Shown: positions 31,508-39,439 of the stretch, one piece after another
Numbering within the stretch: position 1 is the stretch's first letter
How the letters are laid out: each line of letters starts with the position of its first letter
Source: Herminiimonas arsenicoxydans
Lineage (GTDB): Bacteria; Pseudomonadota; Gammaproteobacteria; Burkholderiales; Burkholderiaceae_D
Direction: 5' to 3'
Assembly (NCBI GenBank): GCA_000026125.1
Contig: CU207211.1
Location: forward strand, 1,984,001 to 2,048,000
Length of the DNA: 64,000 nt
Notes under the pieces: model-generated
Told to the model about the DNA's origin: nothing
The model's input: only the letters and a program-made list of their open reading frames with translations
The model's database searches: none
Position numbers and translations under genes: made by a program

Positions 31508-32253
31508 AGGATGCCGCCTCGACCGCGCAGCGGGAGCAGAACCAGCGCCAAGGCCTGATCGTCGGCACCATCACCTTGCCGTTCCGGCTGCTGGGGGTGC
31601 TGATCGGCTCGCTGCTGTTCTCCATTGTCGTGGAGTGCGTCGGAATGCACCTGTTCTGGAAGGACGAGGGCTGGCGACACTCCCAGCAGATGTTGCAGTA
31701 CGAGTTGGGGCACCTGTCCAACCACTTCACGCGCAGCGTGGTCGTGCAGGAACCGGGGCGCACGGCGCACGAGCTGGTGGATACCGGATACGAATGGGTG
31801 TTCGTGCGCTCGGGCTTGCTGGAGCGCATGAGCCAGACCGCCGAGCGCGCCCGTGCACCCAGCCACGGGCAGACACGCAACTTTCGCTACTACATCAGCC
31901 AGGCCTATGTCTGGACCGAGAGCTACCTGATCGCCGCAGCCTTCACGACGCTGACCTTCCTTGTGCGCCTGCTGGTCCTGGTGCTCACGTTGCCGCTGAT
32001 CCTCACCGCGGCATTCGTCGGCCTGATCGACGGCCTAGTGCGGAGGGACGTGCGCCGGTTCGGCGCGGGCCGCGAATCGGGCTTCATCTACCACCGCGCG
32101 AAAGCAAGCCTGATGCCGCTGGCCGTTCTGCCCTGGGTCACGTACCTGGCCTTGCCGATCTCGGTGCATCCACTGCTGATTCTGCTGCCGAGCGCCGCCT
32201 TGCTGGGGCTGGCCGTGAGCCTGACCGCGGGCAGCTTCAAGAAATACCTTTAG
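31504..32253 (+). CDS. TIGR03747-family ICE membrane protein
   Basis: This 249-aa integral membrane protein has at least four hydrophobic helices: LLGVLIGSLLFSIVVECVGM near 25, TTLTFLVRLLVLVLTLPLILTAAFVGLIDGL near 140, then LPWVTYLALPI and LLILLPSAALLGLAVSL. It is conserved immediately after TraD and probably stabilises the coupling complex. It ends the first half of the transfer operon. Directly after it the core is broken by cargo island 2. Confidence 0.82.
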   Translation: MKDAASTAQREQNQRQGLIVGTITLPFRLLGVLIGSLLFSIVVECVGMHLFWKDEGWRHSQQMLQYELGHLSNHFTRSVVVQEPGRTAHELVDTGYEWVFVRSGLLERMSQTAERARAPSHGQTRNFRYYISQAYVWTESYLIAAAFTTLTFLVRLLVLVLTLPLILTAAFVGLIDGLVRRDVRRFGAGRESGFIYHRAKASLMPLAVLPWVTYLALPISVHPLLILLPSAALLGLAVSLTAGSFKKYL

Positions 32254-32282
32254 GCGAATGCTGTCCCGCGTGGCTGTAGTGC

Positions 32283-34907
32283 TCATCGGTTCTGCAGAAC
32301 ATCTAACGCAGCGTCCAACGCCGTAATCGATTCGACAATGACTCTCACTAAGGAGCGGTCGAACTCGTGGTCTCGCTGGGAATCGTGGACACCGCTGTTG
32401 AGACACCCCCATTCAATGCTTCCTGCACCAACACCAAGCAGCCGGGTCAAAGCGACAACGACGTCTGGCGCGCCAGCATGCTGCGCGGAGATGCGATCGA
32501 CGGCTGATCTCAACTTTGCGCATTTGTTGTTCAATTCCCAGGGGGAGCGTGGCCCGCCTAGCTTGAGTTCGATGCGCCCATCTGCTCGCCGGCCCAGCCA
32601 AGTCCAGAGACGGTCAGTCAGACTCTCCAGCGCGGGCCGCGCCTGGCGCAGCGCCTCACGCTTCTCATCGGCTGCCAACGCCTGCTGGGCCAACAGGACG
32701 TAGTTCTTCGTCGGTGGATCGCTGTCAACGCGCAGCTCATGCTCGCCCTGGTGCGGGAGGAACTTGTAGCGCTTGATGGACCCGGCCCGCCGGGCGCCCA
32801 ATTCCTGCTGGATCCGGTGCAGAAACTCCTCGGCGTGTGAGGTGAGGATGACCTGCTTGCCGACGAGCAAGCCATCCTCGAAGAAGGTACGCCAGATTCC
32901 GTCACGATGGTCATCGTCGATCGCGTTGACGACGTCATCGAAAATGACCACGGGGCACCCCTGCGCGATGTTCTTCGCCAGCAGAATCGCCAGACCCAGG
33001 CACTTGATATGCCCTTCGCTGAAGACCACCAGCGCGTCATAGCGCACGCCAGGCTCACCGGTGAACTCTACTTCGATCTTGCCGTTTTCGGCGACAGGCA
33101 GCCACAACGCGTGCAAGAGGTCGCCAGGCGGATCAGCACGATTGAATGCGTTGTACAGATTGCGTGCCTGTTCTCCGAGGCCCTGGAGCAGCACGCCCGG
33201 CAATGCGGCCAAGTAGGCTTGGATTTCGGGCAAGAAGCCGTCGTAGGCGGCCTTGACCCGCAGGTGGTGCGCGACTACCGGCACTTCGGTTGCGACCGAC
33301 TCGATCAACTCACGGTTCGCCTCGTCAAATTGGGCCACGGTCTGGCGGGCAGCGGCCATTTCTTGGTCGGCTGTCATGCGTATGGTCCGCAGCCGTTCGA
33401 TCTCCAGCCGGTGCTGGTCCAGTGCGTCCCGCTCCCGGGCCAGCGCCCCGCGCAGGGCATGCGCTTCGCGGGCTTGCGCGTCGGCGCGCTCGATGATTTC
33501 CGTGACCTGCAGCAGAGCGTTCCAGGCACGCCGGTCGCCATCGACCCATGCGCCAAGCCAGGCGCCTGTCGAGGTAGGCGGCAATGGAGGCAGGCCTGCT
33601 GCCTGCAACTGTGCAGGACAAGCGTTTGCGCCAACCGCGACTACCCGACGCATCTCGTCCCACAGCGCCCGCACCGCCTCGCTCAACTGCGTCCGTAGGC
33701 CGGCTTCCTGCTGCTGGAGGGTGGCCAACTGCGCGAGCTGCTCCAGGCCCGTGCGGGCCTTGGCGAAAGGATCCTGTGCGACAGCAGCCAATCCGGTTCC
33801 GCATGCGGGACAGGTGGTCGCCCCGTCAGTCAAGGCCAGCACAGCCTCGTAGAGCTTAGCGTACGACACTTCCCCAGCACGCGCCGAAAGCTGTCCGGTG
33901 GCCGCCTGCCACAGGCCTTGAAGGTGATAAGCCTCATCCAGCAGCGTCTGCAGCCGCGCTTGGCTCACCTCATGAACGGCAGGTGGGACGGCAACCAGTT
34001 GCGCCTGGACGTACGGCAGCCGCCCTTGCTGCTCCGGTGTGCCGAGCAGCCAGTCAACGCAAGCCTGGTACGTCGCGCCGGGCGACATTCGTTGCGCCAG
34101 CGCTTGCTCGGAGTTCTCCACCGCCGCGATCTTTTGCGGATAAGCAGCGATCGTCTGTTCAGAGTTCGCCAACTGCAAGCGCCGCTGCGCGAGTTGAGTA
34201 GCCTGGGCGCCGACGAGCATCAGGTCTTGGTCGAGCGCGGGATTGAAGCCGCGCACGAAGTCGCTGAACTGATCCACGCCAAACAAGGTAGCGATGAGCT
34301 GCCGCTGATCGCCCGGAGTACGCGCCGCGATGCGGGCGAAGTCATCGAGGCGGTTCTTTTCGATGAAGCAGAAGCGGTACTCCGCTTCGTTGGGCTGCAC
34401 AGCCTGGGCCTGGTCTGGTGCTCCGGAAGACAGGACGGGCGCGACATGGCGACGCAACCGGGCATTGTTGCAGTATGTCCGTTGGTCGACCCGCTTGACT
34501 TGGGCCTCGCTGATGGAGCCGAGCATCGCCACTTCCAGCGCCTCGCAGAAGCTGCTCTTGCCGGTACCGTTGGCGCCATAGACCAAAGTGATGTCGTGGC
34601 TGAGGTCGAATGTCTCTTGCCGCATGAATCCGCGAAACGGTCCCACCTCAAGCTGGCGCAGGCGCCCCAGCGCCGGCCCGACTTCGGGTCCGTGGCCATC
34701 TCCCTGGTACGCGACCGGCATCTGCGCCAAATGGGCGACGGCCAGTGGCGCCATGCGGGTGGAGCGTCCACGGCGCGCTGCACCAACTTCAGCCAGAGGT
34801 TGCAGGTGATCAAGCACCAGATGCGCGAGCCGGCACACGTCGTCATGCACCTGGCGTTGCGCCAAGTGCGCCAAGAAGCGGTGGTACTCCGAATGAATGC
34901 TTGCCAT
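32283..34907 (-). CDS. Rad50/RecF-like ABC ATPase with a CPAC zinc-hook-like motif
   Basis: This 874-aa protein has an N-terminal extension (1-85). The ATPase follows: FRGFMRQETFDLS, Walker A GANGTGKS (111-118), then a long helical part carrying CPACG (C366, C369), reminiscent of the Rad50 zinc hook. An ABC signature-like FSEGH is near 628, Walker B VVIFDDVVNAIDDD near 653-666, and an H-loop LTSHAEEF follows. About 150 extra C-terminal residues have no motif I recognise. The ATG follows GAGGGGGCTGC, 100 bases after the DUF3800-like gene. Such ATPases power several anti-phage systems, but I cannot match this operon to one with certainty. Menshen-type and ABC-three-component systems are the comparators to test. 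Confidence 0.72.
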   Translation of the reverse strand: MASIHSEYHRFLAHLAQRQVHDDVCRLAHLVLDHLQPLAEVGAARRGRSTRMAPLAVAHLAQMPVAYQGDGHGPEVGPALGRLRQLEVGPFRGFMRQETFDLSHDITLVYGANGTGKSSFCEALEVAMLGSISEAQVKRVDQRTYCNNARLRRHVAPVLSSGAPDQAQAVQPNEAEYRFCFIEKNRLDDFARIAARTPGDQRQLIATLFGVDQFSDFVRGFNPALDQDLMLVGAQATQLAQRRLQLANSEQTIAAYPQKIAAVENSEQALAQRMSPGATYQACVDWLLGTPEQQGRLPYVQAQLVAVPPAVHEVSQARLQTLLDEAYHLQGLWQAATGQLSARAGEVSYAKLYEAVLALTDGATTCPACGTGLAAVAQDPFAKARTGLEQLAQLATLQQQEAGLRTQLSEAVRALWDEMRRVVAVGANACPAQLQAAGLPPLPPTSTGAWLGAWVDGDRRAWNALLQVTEIIERADAQAREAHALRGALARERDALDQHRLEIERLRTIRMTADQEMAAARQTVAQFDEANRELIESVATEVPVVAHHLRVKAAYDGFLPEIQAYLAALPGVLLQGLGEQARNLYNAFNRADPPGDLLHALWLPVAENGKIEVEFTGEPGVRYDALVVFSEGHIKCLGLAILLAKNIAQGCPVVIFDDVVNAIDDDHRDGIWRTFFEDGLLVGKQVILTSHAEEFLHRIQQELGARRAGSIKRYKFLPHQGEHELRVDSDPPTKNYVLLAQQALAADEKREALRQARPALESLTDRLWTWLGRRADGRIELKLGGPRSPWELNNKCAKLRSAVDRISAQHAGAPDVVVALTRLLGVGAGSIEWGCLNSGVHDSQRDHEFDRSLVRVIVESITALDAALDVLQNR

Positions 34908-35007
34908 GCAGCCCCCTCTACACAGGAAGACGCTTCGATGGCGTCCTTGATGATGTTGATCGGTCGCCAGCGCAGTAGGCACAGGCGGGTCATGCTTCCA
35001 TTCGCTA

Positions 35008-36060
35008 TTACGGTTTGTGGAAGTTCTCAGCAAAATAGTCGATGACCTGCCCCGCTTGGGATCCCTGACGGAAACGCTTTTGCTCCTCGAAGTCGATCGA
35101 GGGCAGCATATGGATCAGTTGATGATCGGCGTACAGCGCCATGACCTTCTCGGCATCCAGTACCCCGGCGCGTTGTCCGGTAAGCGTATTCGCCGCTTCG
35201 ATGGCCGCGCCGATCATCACGTCCGCCACTTGCACTGCAGGACTGTGCTTTGAATCGATCTGAGTCACGGACTGAAGCTTGAGCGGAAAGGTGATGCTGG
35301 CGATCTCCGATTGACGAAACGTGATCGGTTTCTCATGGCGGATGTACCGCTGCAGCAGGTCGTGATAAGTGAGCAGGTTCTTGGACTGATCGTGCTCGAC
35401 CCGATACGGGCCGTCAGCCATGATTTCCATCCGACTGACCAGGGACTGCAGCACCACGAAAGCAGCATCGGTGTTGACGCCCGGCGTGACGATCGCCTTC
35501 AGGCATTCAGGGGCAGCGAACTGCGCAAGCGGGCCAAGCGCTTCCGGCAGTTCCCACCAGCGCGATGCGCACGCCGCATCGATCAGGTTCCCAAGCGCCT
35601 CCGAGCTCTTTTCCTTCACCGCGCGCTGGAAGCTGACCAACAGCCGGTCGAGCGCGCCTTTGCCGAGGAGCGTCGGTCCAACCGTATACAGCAGCGACGC
35701 AAGCGAGTAGTTCTGCCCGTCTTCGTAGAAGTCCATGCCGCGCTCGTAGTAGAACGGCTCGACCGCGTAGTCCAGGAACATCAGCAGCAACAGGTAGCGC
35801 TTGTCGCAGACGTAGGTCACGCACTTGTGGTCGGTTAGCAAGTCGCGCTGCAGCGCCATCAGACGGGGGTGATTGGCTGGGCGCCGAGCCAACGCCCGGT
35901 ACTTGAGTTCGTCCGCCTGAAGCTTGGGAAAGTGCTCCCGGATCAGGCGCCCGGCCTCGTCATCCTCAATGGCGATGGCCGTCGCTCCTTGGAACCGCTG
36001 CTCAGGGTTCATCAGGTCAAAGCCGGTATAACCACTTTCATCGATCCGGAAGCATTCCAT
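35008..36060 (-). CDS. DUF3800-like protein (possible RNase H-fold nuclease)
   Basis: This 350-aa protein starts MECFRIDESGYTGFDL and near its end contains HSPAVQVADVMIGAAIEAA. DUF3800 proteins begin with an I-D-E-S-G/D strand and carry a late 'Q-x-A-D' motif; both provide acidic residues (here D7, E8 and D280) of a predicted RNase H-like active site. This suggests a nuclease effector, but catalysis is not shown. Its ATG directly follows the TGA of the 52-aa gene with no spacer. The 3' end lies 101 bases before the ATPase start. An in-frame start with no other candidate fixes the 5' end. Confidence 0.68.
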   Translation of the reverse strand: MECFRIDESGYTGFDLMNPEQRFQGATAIAIEDDEAGRLIREHFPKLQADELKYRALARRPANHPRLMALQRDLLTDHKCVTYVCDKRYLLLLMFLDYAVEPFYYERGMDFYEDGQNYSLASLLYTVGPTLLGKGALDRLLVSFQRAVKEKSSEALGNLIDAACASRWWELPEALGPLAQFAAPECLKAIVTPGVNTDAAFVVLQSLVSRMEIMADGPYRVEHDQSKNLLTYHDLLQRYIRHEKPITFRQSEIASITFPLKLQSVTQIDSKHSPAVQVADVMIGAAIEAANTLTGQRAGVLDAEKVMALYADHQLIHMLPSIDFEEQKRFRQGSQAGQVIDYFAENFHKP

Positions 36061-36219
36061 TCAACTCTTCCCCTGGACAATGGACACTCCGATCCTGTCG
36101 GCCAATTCGAGCACGGCATCGTAGGCACCGACGTCGTTGTGCGAAGGCTCAGACGCGGCCGAGGATGGTTCACTAGGTGGCTCGCCATCGGCGGGCAGAT
36201 TGGCGCATCGCTTAGTCAT
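36061..36219 (-). CDS. Very small protein linking two defence genes (52 aa)
   Basis: This frame was found by reading the minus strand between two larger genes. ATGACTAA overlaps the stop of the upstream gene by 8 bases, and its own TGA abuts the ATG of the DUF3800-like gene. The protein has a serine/proline/acid-rich first half and a helical end (AYDAVLELADRIGVSIVQGKS). No family is recognised. In ABC-three-component systems the middle component is also small, but I cannot show similarity. The tight packing argues that it is translated. Confidence 0.55.
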   Translation of the reverse strand: MTKRCANLPADGEPPSEPSSAASEPSHNDVGAYDAVLELADRIGVSIVQGKS

Positions 36220-36886
36220 GGGTCATTTCAAGAATTTCATCCACAGCGGCCGCAATGACACGGTCCGGTGCCGAAGCGAGTAGATCCTGGGGACGATTTC
36301 CACCCAGGAAGCTGTTTTCGGAGCGGAACCAATAAGCCATGCCCCAGCCGTCTTTGTGTCCTTCGAAGGTTTCAATCACTTTGGCCAGCGATTTCAGTGG
36401 ACGGAAACCAGCGTCACGATCCAGCCCGTAGTCCGGAAAGTAATCGATGCCACCGTGGTTGATAGCGAAGATTTGGCGTTGCTTCTTCCACTTATTGGGC
36501 TGAGCGCTCGGGTTCCGGGTGCTCAGTTCCGCGAGTTGTGCGATGTTCGCGGCGGTCAACCAGTCTCCACTTTCCAACACCGCCTTACGCGCCTGCACCA
36601 GCAGGCTCGCTTCCTTGAGCAGCCGGGGCGACAGCGGATTGCGCGGCACGAGCATTTCTGCCAGCCGTTCGAGCGATTCGCGGTCCTGACGTTCAAGCAG
36701 CACCTCGAACATGGATGAAGCGACGTTGGTGAAGTTTTCCGCCAATGCCGCGAAAACACTGGGCTTGATGTGGTCGAACGCCACCACCAGCACGTGGTCA
36801 GCCTGCGACCGAGCGAGTTGAGCCTGAATCTCTTTGGGCGTACCCACAAGGGTCGACACGCCGAGACGGTCTGCAACGACGCTCAT
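36212..36886 (-). CDS. Possible MbcA/ParS/Xre-type toxin-binding protein
   Basis: This 224-aa protein reads MSVVADRLGVSTLVGTPKEIQAQLAR at its start. Its second half contains LLKEASLLVQARKAVLESGDWLTAANIAQL, a helix-turn-helix-like stretch, then FRPLKSLAKVIETF...WGMAYWFRSENSFLGGNRPQDLLASAPDRVIAAAVDEI. The last block resembles the MbcA_ParS_Xre (DUF2384-like) fold (W-x-x-N/S-x-x-L-G-G-x-x-P-x-D-L/LL). It may regulate or neutralise the operon. The start at 36886 follows TTGAGGAGTCAGTC, a strong ribosome site; a longer in-frame start at 36949 has none. First gene of the four-gene operon. Confidence 0.62.
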   Translation of the reverse strand: MSVVADRLGVSTLVGTPKEIQAQLARSQADHVLVVAFDHIKPSVFAALAENFTNVASSMFEVLLERQDRESLERLAEMLVPRNPLSPRLLKEASLLVQARKAVLESGDWLTAANIAQLAELSTRNPSAQPNKWKKQRQIFAINHGGIDYFPDYGLDRDAGFRPLKSLAKVIETFEGHKDGWGMAYWFRSENSFLGGNRPQDLLASAPDRVIAAAVDEILEMTHD

Positions 36887-36990
36887 GACTGACTCCTCAA
36901 ATGGGTTATTTACGCTATTTGATATTACTATATCGACCATAACCTTCAATGCCCAGACACTTCGGATTCTTGGGACCTAAGGAGCACACC
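36887..36990. promoter_or_regulatory. Divergent AT-rich promoter region
   Basis: These 104 bases separate the ATPase/DUF3800 operon (minus) from the AbiH gene (plus). The tract GGGTTATTTACGCTATTTGA with TATTACTATATC is markedly AT-rich compared with the core ICE and probably carries promoters in both directions. No clean operator palindrome is seen. Confidence 0.5.
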
Positions 36991-37893
36991 GTGCACCCCA
37001 CCACGCTTTATGTAGTCGGCAATGGATTCGACCTGTGGCACGGCATTCCATCGGGCCTCGGACAGTTCAAGGAGTATGTCCTGGCCACAGACCGGGACAT
37101 TCATCGCGAGGTCGAGGACTACCTTCCAGCCGGAGACGACTGGTGCGACTTGGAATTAGCCCTGGCTGAACTGGATGCCGATATGCTGGTCGACAACTTG
37201 GGGCACTTCATGGGGGCCTATGGTGCCGAGGACTGGAGTGATTCAGGGCACCACGACTTTCAGTACGAGGTGGGGAACGTCGTCGAGCGACTGTCCAAGG
37301 GGCTTCGGACGCGCTTTGCCGAATGGATCCGAGACTTGCCCATCCCGACACACGACACCGCCCCGCGACGGCTTGCGACGCTGGATCCACAGGCGCTGTT
37401 CCTGACCTTCAACTACACGAGCACGTTGGACACTCTCTATGGCATCGATCTGGCACGTGTTCTGCACATCCACGGCCGATCCGATGCGGCAGACGATGAG
37501 TTGGTCTTGGGCCACGCCTGGAATCCCCAATCCCGCCCCTCGCTCAACGACCGTCCGGATATCGAGGAGATCGATACCCGGGTGGCTGAAGCCAACGACA
37601 TCATCGACGACTACTTCTCAGCCACCTTCAAGCGTTCCGAGGAACTGATCGCCCAGCATAGGACGTTTTTTCAGGCGTTGGGAGCCATCCAGAAGGTCGT
37701 CGTGCTTGGCCACTCTCTGTCCCCCGTGGATGCGATCTACTTCCAGGCGCTCCTTCAGCAGCCCAGCGTTGCCGCGGCGCGATGGACAGTCGCATGCCGC
37801 AGCAAACAAGAGTGGCCTGATAAGGAACAACGGCTCGTCGCCCTGGGTTTGTGGCCGGGTGCTGGACAGCCATCTTCTTGGGACGCACTGTAG
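36991..37893 (+). CDS. AbiH-family abortive-infection protein
   Basis: This 300-aa protein matches the AbiH family: N-terminal TLYVVGNGFDLWHGIPSGLGQFKEYV (the GNGFD-x-x-H motif), FLTFNYTSTLDTLYGI and VLHIHG in the middle, and KVVVLGHSLSPVDAIYF later. AbiH proteins confer phage resistance in lactococci; the mechanism is not settled. The start is a GTG after AAGGAGCACACC, a strong ribosome site that the ATG at 36949 lacks. It is transcribed away from the ATPase/DUF3800 operon. The next core gene (38030) begins after 136 bases. Confidence 0.83.
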   Translation: MHPTTLYVVGNGFDLWHGIPSGLGQFKEYVLATDRDIHREVEDYLPAGDDWCDLELALAELDADMLVDNLGHFMGAYGAEDWSDSGHHDFQYEVGNVVERLSKGLRTRFAEWIRDLPIPTHDTAPRRLATLDPQALFLTFNYTSTLDTLYGIDLARVLHIHGRSDAADDELVLGHAWNPQSRPSLNDRPDIEEIDTRVAEANDIIDDYFSATFKRSEELIAQHRTFFQALGAIQKVVVLGHSLSPVDAIYFQALLQQPSVAAARWTVACRSKQEWPDKEQRLVALGLWPGAGQPSSWDAL

Positions 37894-37961
37894 AACAAAG
37901 CGTCGTTCGCTCCTGTATTTGCGGATCGCTGCGCACCTAATCCGGTCGGCCCCAGTTCCTA

Positions 37962-37968
37962 TTGTTTG
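37962..37968 (+). promoter_or_regulatory. TTGTTTG element upstream of the RAQPRD operon
   Basis: Reads CTATTGTTTGTGG; it lies 68 bases before the RAQPRD start codon. It is the same core as at 26147 and 47310. Confidence 0.45.
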
Positions 37969-38029
37969 TGGCCTAAAGCAGCCCTGATCTCCACGATCAA
38001 GCCATTGCTGATTTCACAGGAATGGCGCG

Positions 38030-38410
38030 ATGTTGGCTCCGATCTGGCTGCGCGCCGCGCATCGCGGCGTGCCCACTTTTCTCGTGACGGCCCTCCTGCT
38101 GGGCCAGTCCCCGATGGCGTTGGCCGAGCCCCCCACGCAGCGCCAGGAACTGGTCGCGGCGCTGCGCCAGCTCGACGCGCTGGAGCGCACCGTCGCCGAC
38201 AGCGCCGCGCATGCCCCCATCCAGCCGGGAGAGCGCTACCACTTCGATTACCCGCGGCTGCTGGCTGACCTAGCGCGCGTGCGCGCCGGTATCCAGGCCC
38301 ACCTCTCACCTTCGCGTGCCCAGCCGCGCGACCCCTCCGAACTGGCCGGCGACTACCGCACTGAGCGGGCCGTCGAGCCATCGCCGACGACCGCGGAGGT
38401 CAAGCCATGA
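38030..38410 (+). CDS. RAQPRD-family transfer protein
   Basis: This 126-aa precursor has a signal peptide (TFLVTALLLGQSPMALAE). A helical domain follows, QRQELVAALRQLDALERTVADSAAH...RYHFDYPRLLADLARVRAGIQ, typical of the ICE RAQPRD family (TIGR01690); a RAQPRD-like 'RAQPRDPSEL' follows near residues 99-108. It is periplasmic and probably part of pilus assembly. It opens the second transfer operon and overlaps the next gene by 4 bases (ATGA). The start has the ribosome site CAGGAATGGCGCG. Confidence 0.85.
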   Translation: MLAPIWLRAAHRGVPTFLVTALLLGQSPMALAEPPTQRQELVAALRQLDALERTVADSAAHAPIQPGERYHFDYPRLLADLARVRAGIQAHLSPSRAQPRDPSELAGDYRTERAVEPSPTTAEVKP

Positions 38411-38640
38411 ACGGCGCCCAGGTCTCGGCATTTCAAGCCAACAGCGGCATCGCGCCTTCCGCGATGGCGACCGTCTTGGTCGGCGTCGTGTTCGCGGTCC
38501 TGCTCGTCTGGGGCGTCTGGGCCATCCGAACGGCCTACGTGGGGTGGTCCGAGAGCCACCTCAACCAGCGCCAGTTCCTCGGCGTCTGCATCCGCTTCGT
38601 CGCGATGTACCTCGTCCTGAGTTTCTTCCTCCTCTCCTGA
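38407..38640 (+). CDS. TIGR03758-family small membrane protein
   Basis: This 77-aa protein has two transmembrane helices, ATVLVGVVFAVLLVWGVWAI and GVCIRFVAMYLVLSFFLLS, separated by a short loop (YVGWSESHLNQRQ). This is the TIGR03758 (PFL_4701-like) pattern conserved between the RAQPRD gene and the pilin-like gene. It probably helps insert or anchor the pilin-like subunit in the inner membrane. Coupled to the upstream gene by ATGA. Confidence 0.82.
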   Translation: MNGAQVSAFQANSGIAPSAMATVLVGVVFAVLLVWGVWAIRTAYVGWSESHLNQRQFLGVCIRFVAMYLVLSFFLLS

Positions 38641-38656
38641 CCTGAAAGGCCTGACC

Positions 38657-39016
38657 ATGCAAAACCGCATCCTCACTTCCCGTTTTGTCCAGCGCGCCAC
38701 CGTGGCTCTGGGCGCCGCCGCGCTGCCCGCGCTGTCGTTCGCGCAGGGGTTGCCGCAACTGGAGAACCCGACCCGCGGCACGGGCAACGGCATCATGGAA
38801 ACGATCAGGAACTACGGCTACGACATCATCATGCTCGTGGCCCTGCTGGTTGTGGCGTCGATGTTCATTGGCGTGTGCTACCACGCCTACGGCACCTACG
38901 CGGAAATCCACACTGGTCGCAAAACCTGGGGCCAATTCGGCCTCACGGTCGCCATCGGCGCGGTGCTGCTCGTGATCGGCATCTGGCTGCTCACCGAAGC
39001 CACCGGCATCCTGTAA
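38657..39016 (+). CDS. TIGR03745-family pilin-like membrane protein
   Basis: This 119-aa precursor has a signal sequence (VALGAAALPALSFAQG) and two hydrophobic helices (IIMLVALLVVASMFIGVCYHAY and GLTVAIGAVLLVIGIWLL). Size and topology match VirB2/TraA-type pilins and the TIGR03745 family. It is the likely pilus subunit of the mating apparatus. It is followed after 12 bases by the TIGR03750 gene. The start follows a CCTGAAAGGCCTGACC ribosome site. Confidence 0.85.
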   Translation: MQNRILTSRFVQRATVALGAAALPALSFAQGLPQLENPTRGTGNGIMETIRNYGYDIIMLVALLVVASMFIGVCYHAYGTYAEIHTGRKTWGQFGLTVAIGAVLLVIGIWLLTEATGIL

Positions 39017-39028
39017 GGCGAGGCCGGT

Positions 39029-39439
39029 ATGTCCGAGCAGCAGCACGTCCGTGCTGACGGGACGGTCACGTTCCTTCCGCACCGGCTCAACCGCCATCCC
39101 GTTGTCGTGCGCGGCCTCACCGCCGACGAGCTGTGGATCTGCTGCGGCCTGTCCGGCGCCGCCGGCCTGCTGGTCGGTGCGCCGCTGTCCTGGGTGTTCC
39201 GCACGATCGCGCTCGCGCCCACGTTCGTCGTGCTGGGCGTGGCCTTCGGCGTGTTCATCGGGGGCGGCATCCTGCGTCGCCTCAAGCGTGGGCGTCCCGA
39301 CACCTGGCTGTATCGGCAACTCCAGTGGCGCATCGCCACGCGCTATCCGCTGGTGGCGGGCTGGGTGGGCGGCCATGTGCTGATCTCACGCTCCGGCTTC
39401 TGGACCACCCGAAGGTCTGCTGCAAGGGGGGCACGATGA
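39029..39439 (+). CDS. TIGR03750-family conjugative membrane protein (TraL/VirB3-like)
   Basis: This 136-aa protein has two hydrophobic segments (GAAGLLVGAPLSWVF and IALAPTFVVLGVAFGVFIGGGIL) and a positively charged tail. The N-terminal FLPHRLNRHPVVVRGLTADELW is typical of TIGR03750. By size and position it corresponds to TraL/VirB3-type inner-membrane partners of the VirB4 ATPase. It overlaps the next gene by 4 bases. Confidence 0.83.
   Translation: MSEQQHVRADGTVTFLPHRLNRHPVVVRGLTADELWICCGLSGAAGLLVGAPLSWVFRTIALAPTFVVLGVAFGVFIGGGILRRLKRGRPDTWLYRQLQWRIATRYPLVAGWVGGHVLISRSGFWTTRRSAARGAR

Noticed and set aside
36887-36949. Longer starts for the MbcA-like (36949) and AbiH (36949) genes
   Set aside because: Neither has a ribosome site, and the internal ATG/GTG starts have strong ones and leave a promoter gap.
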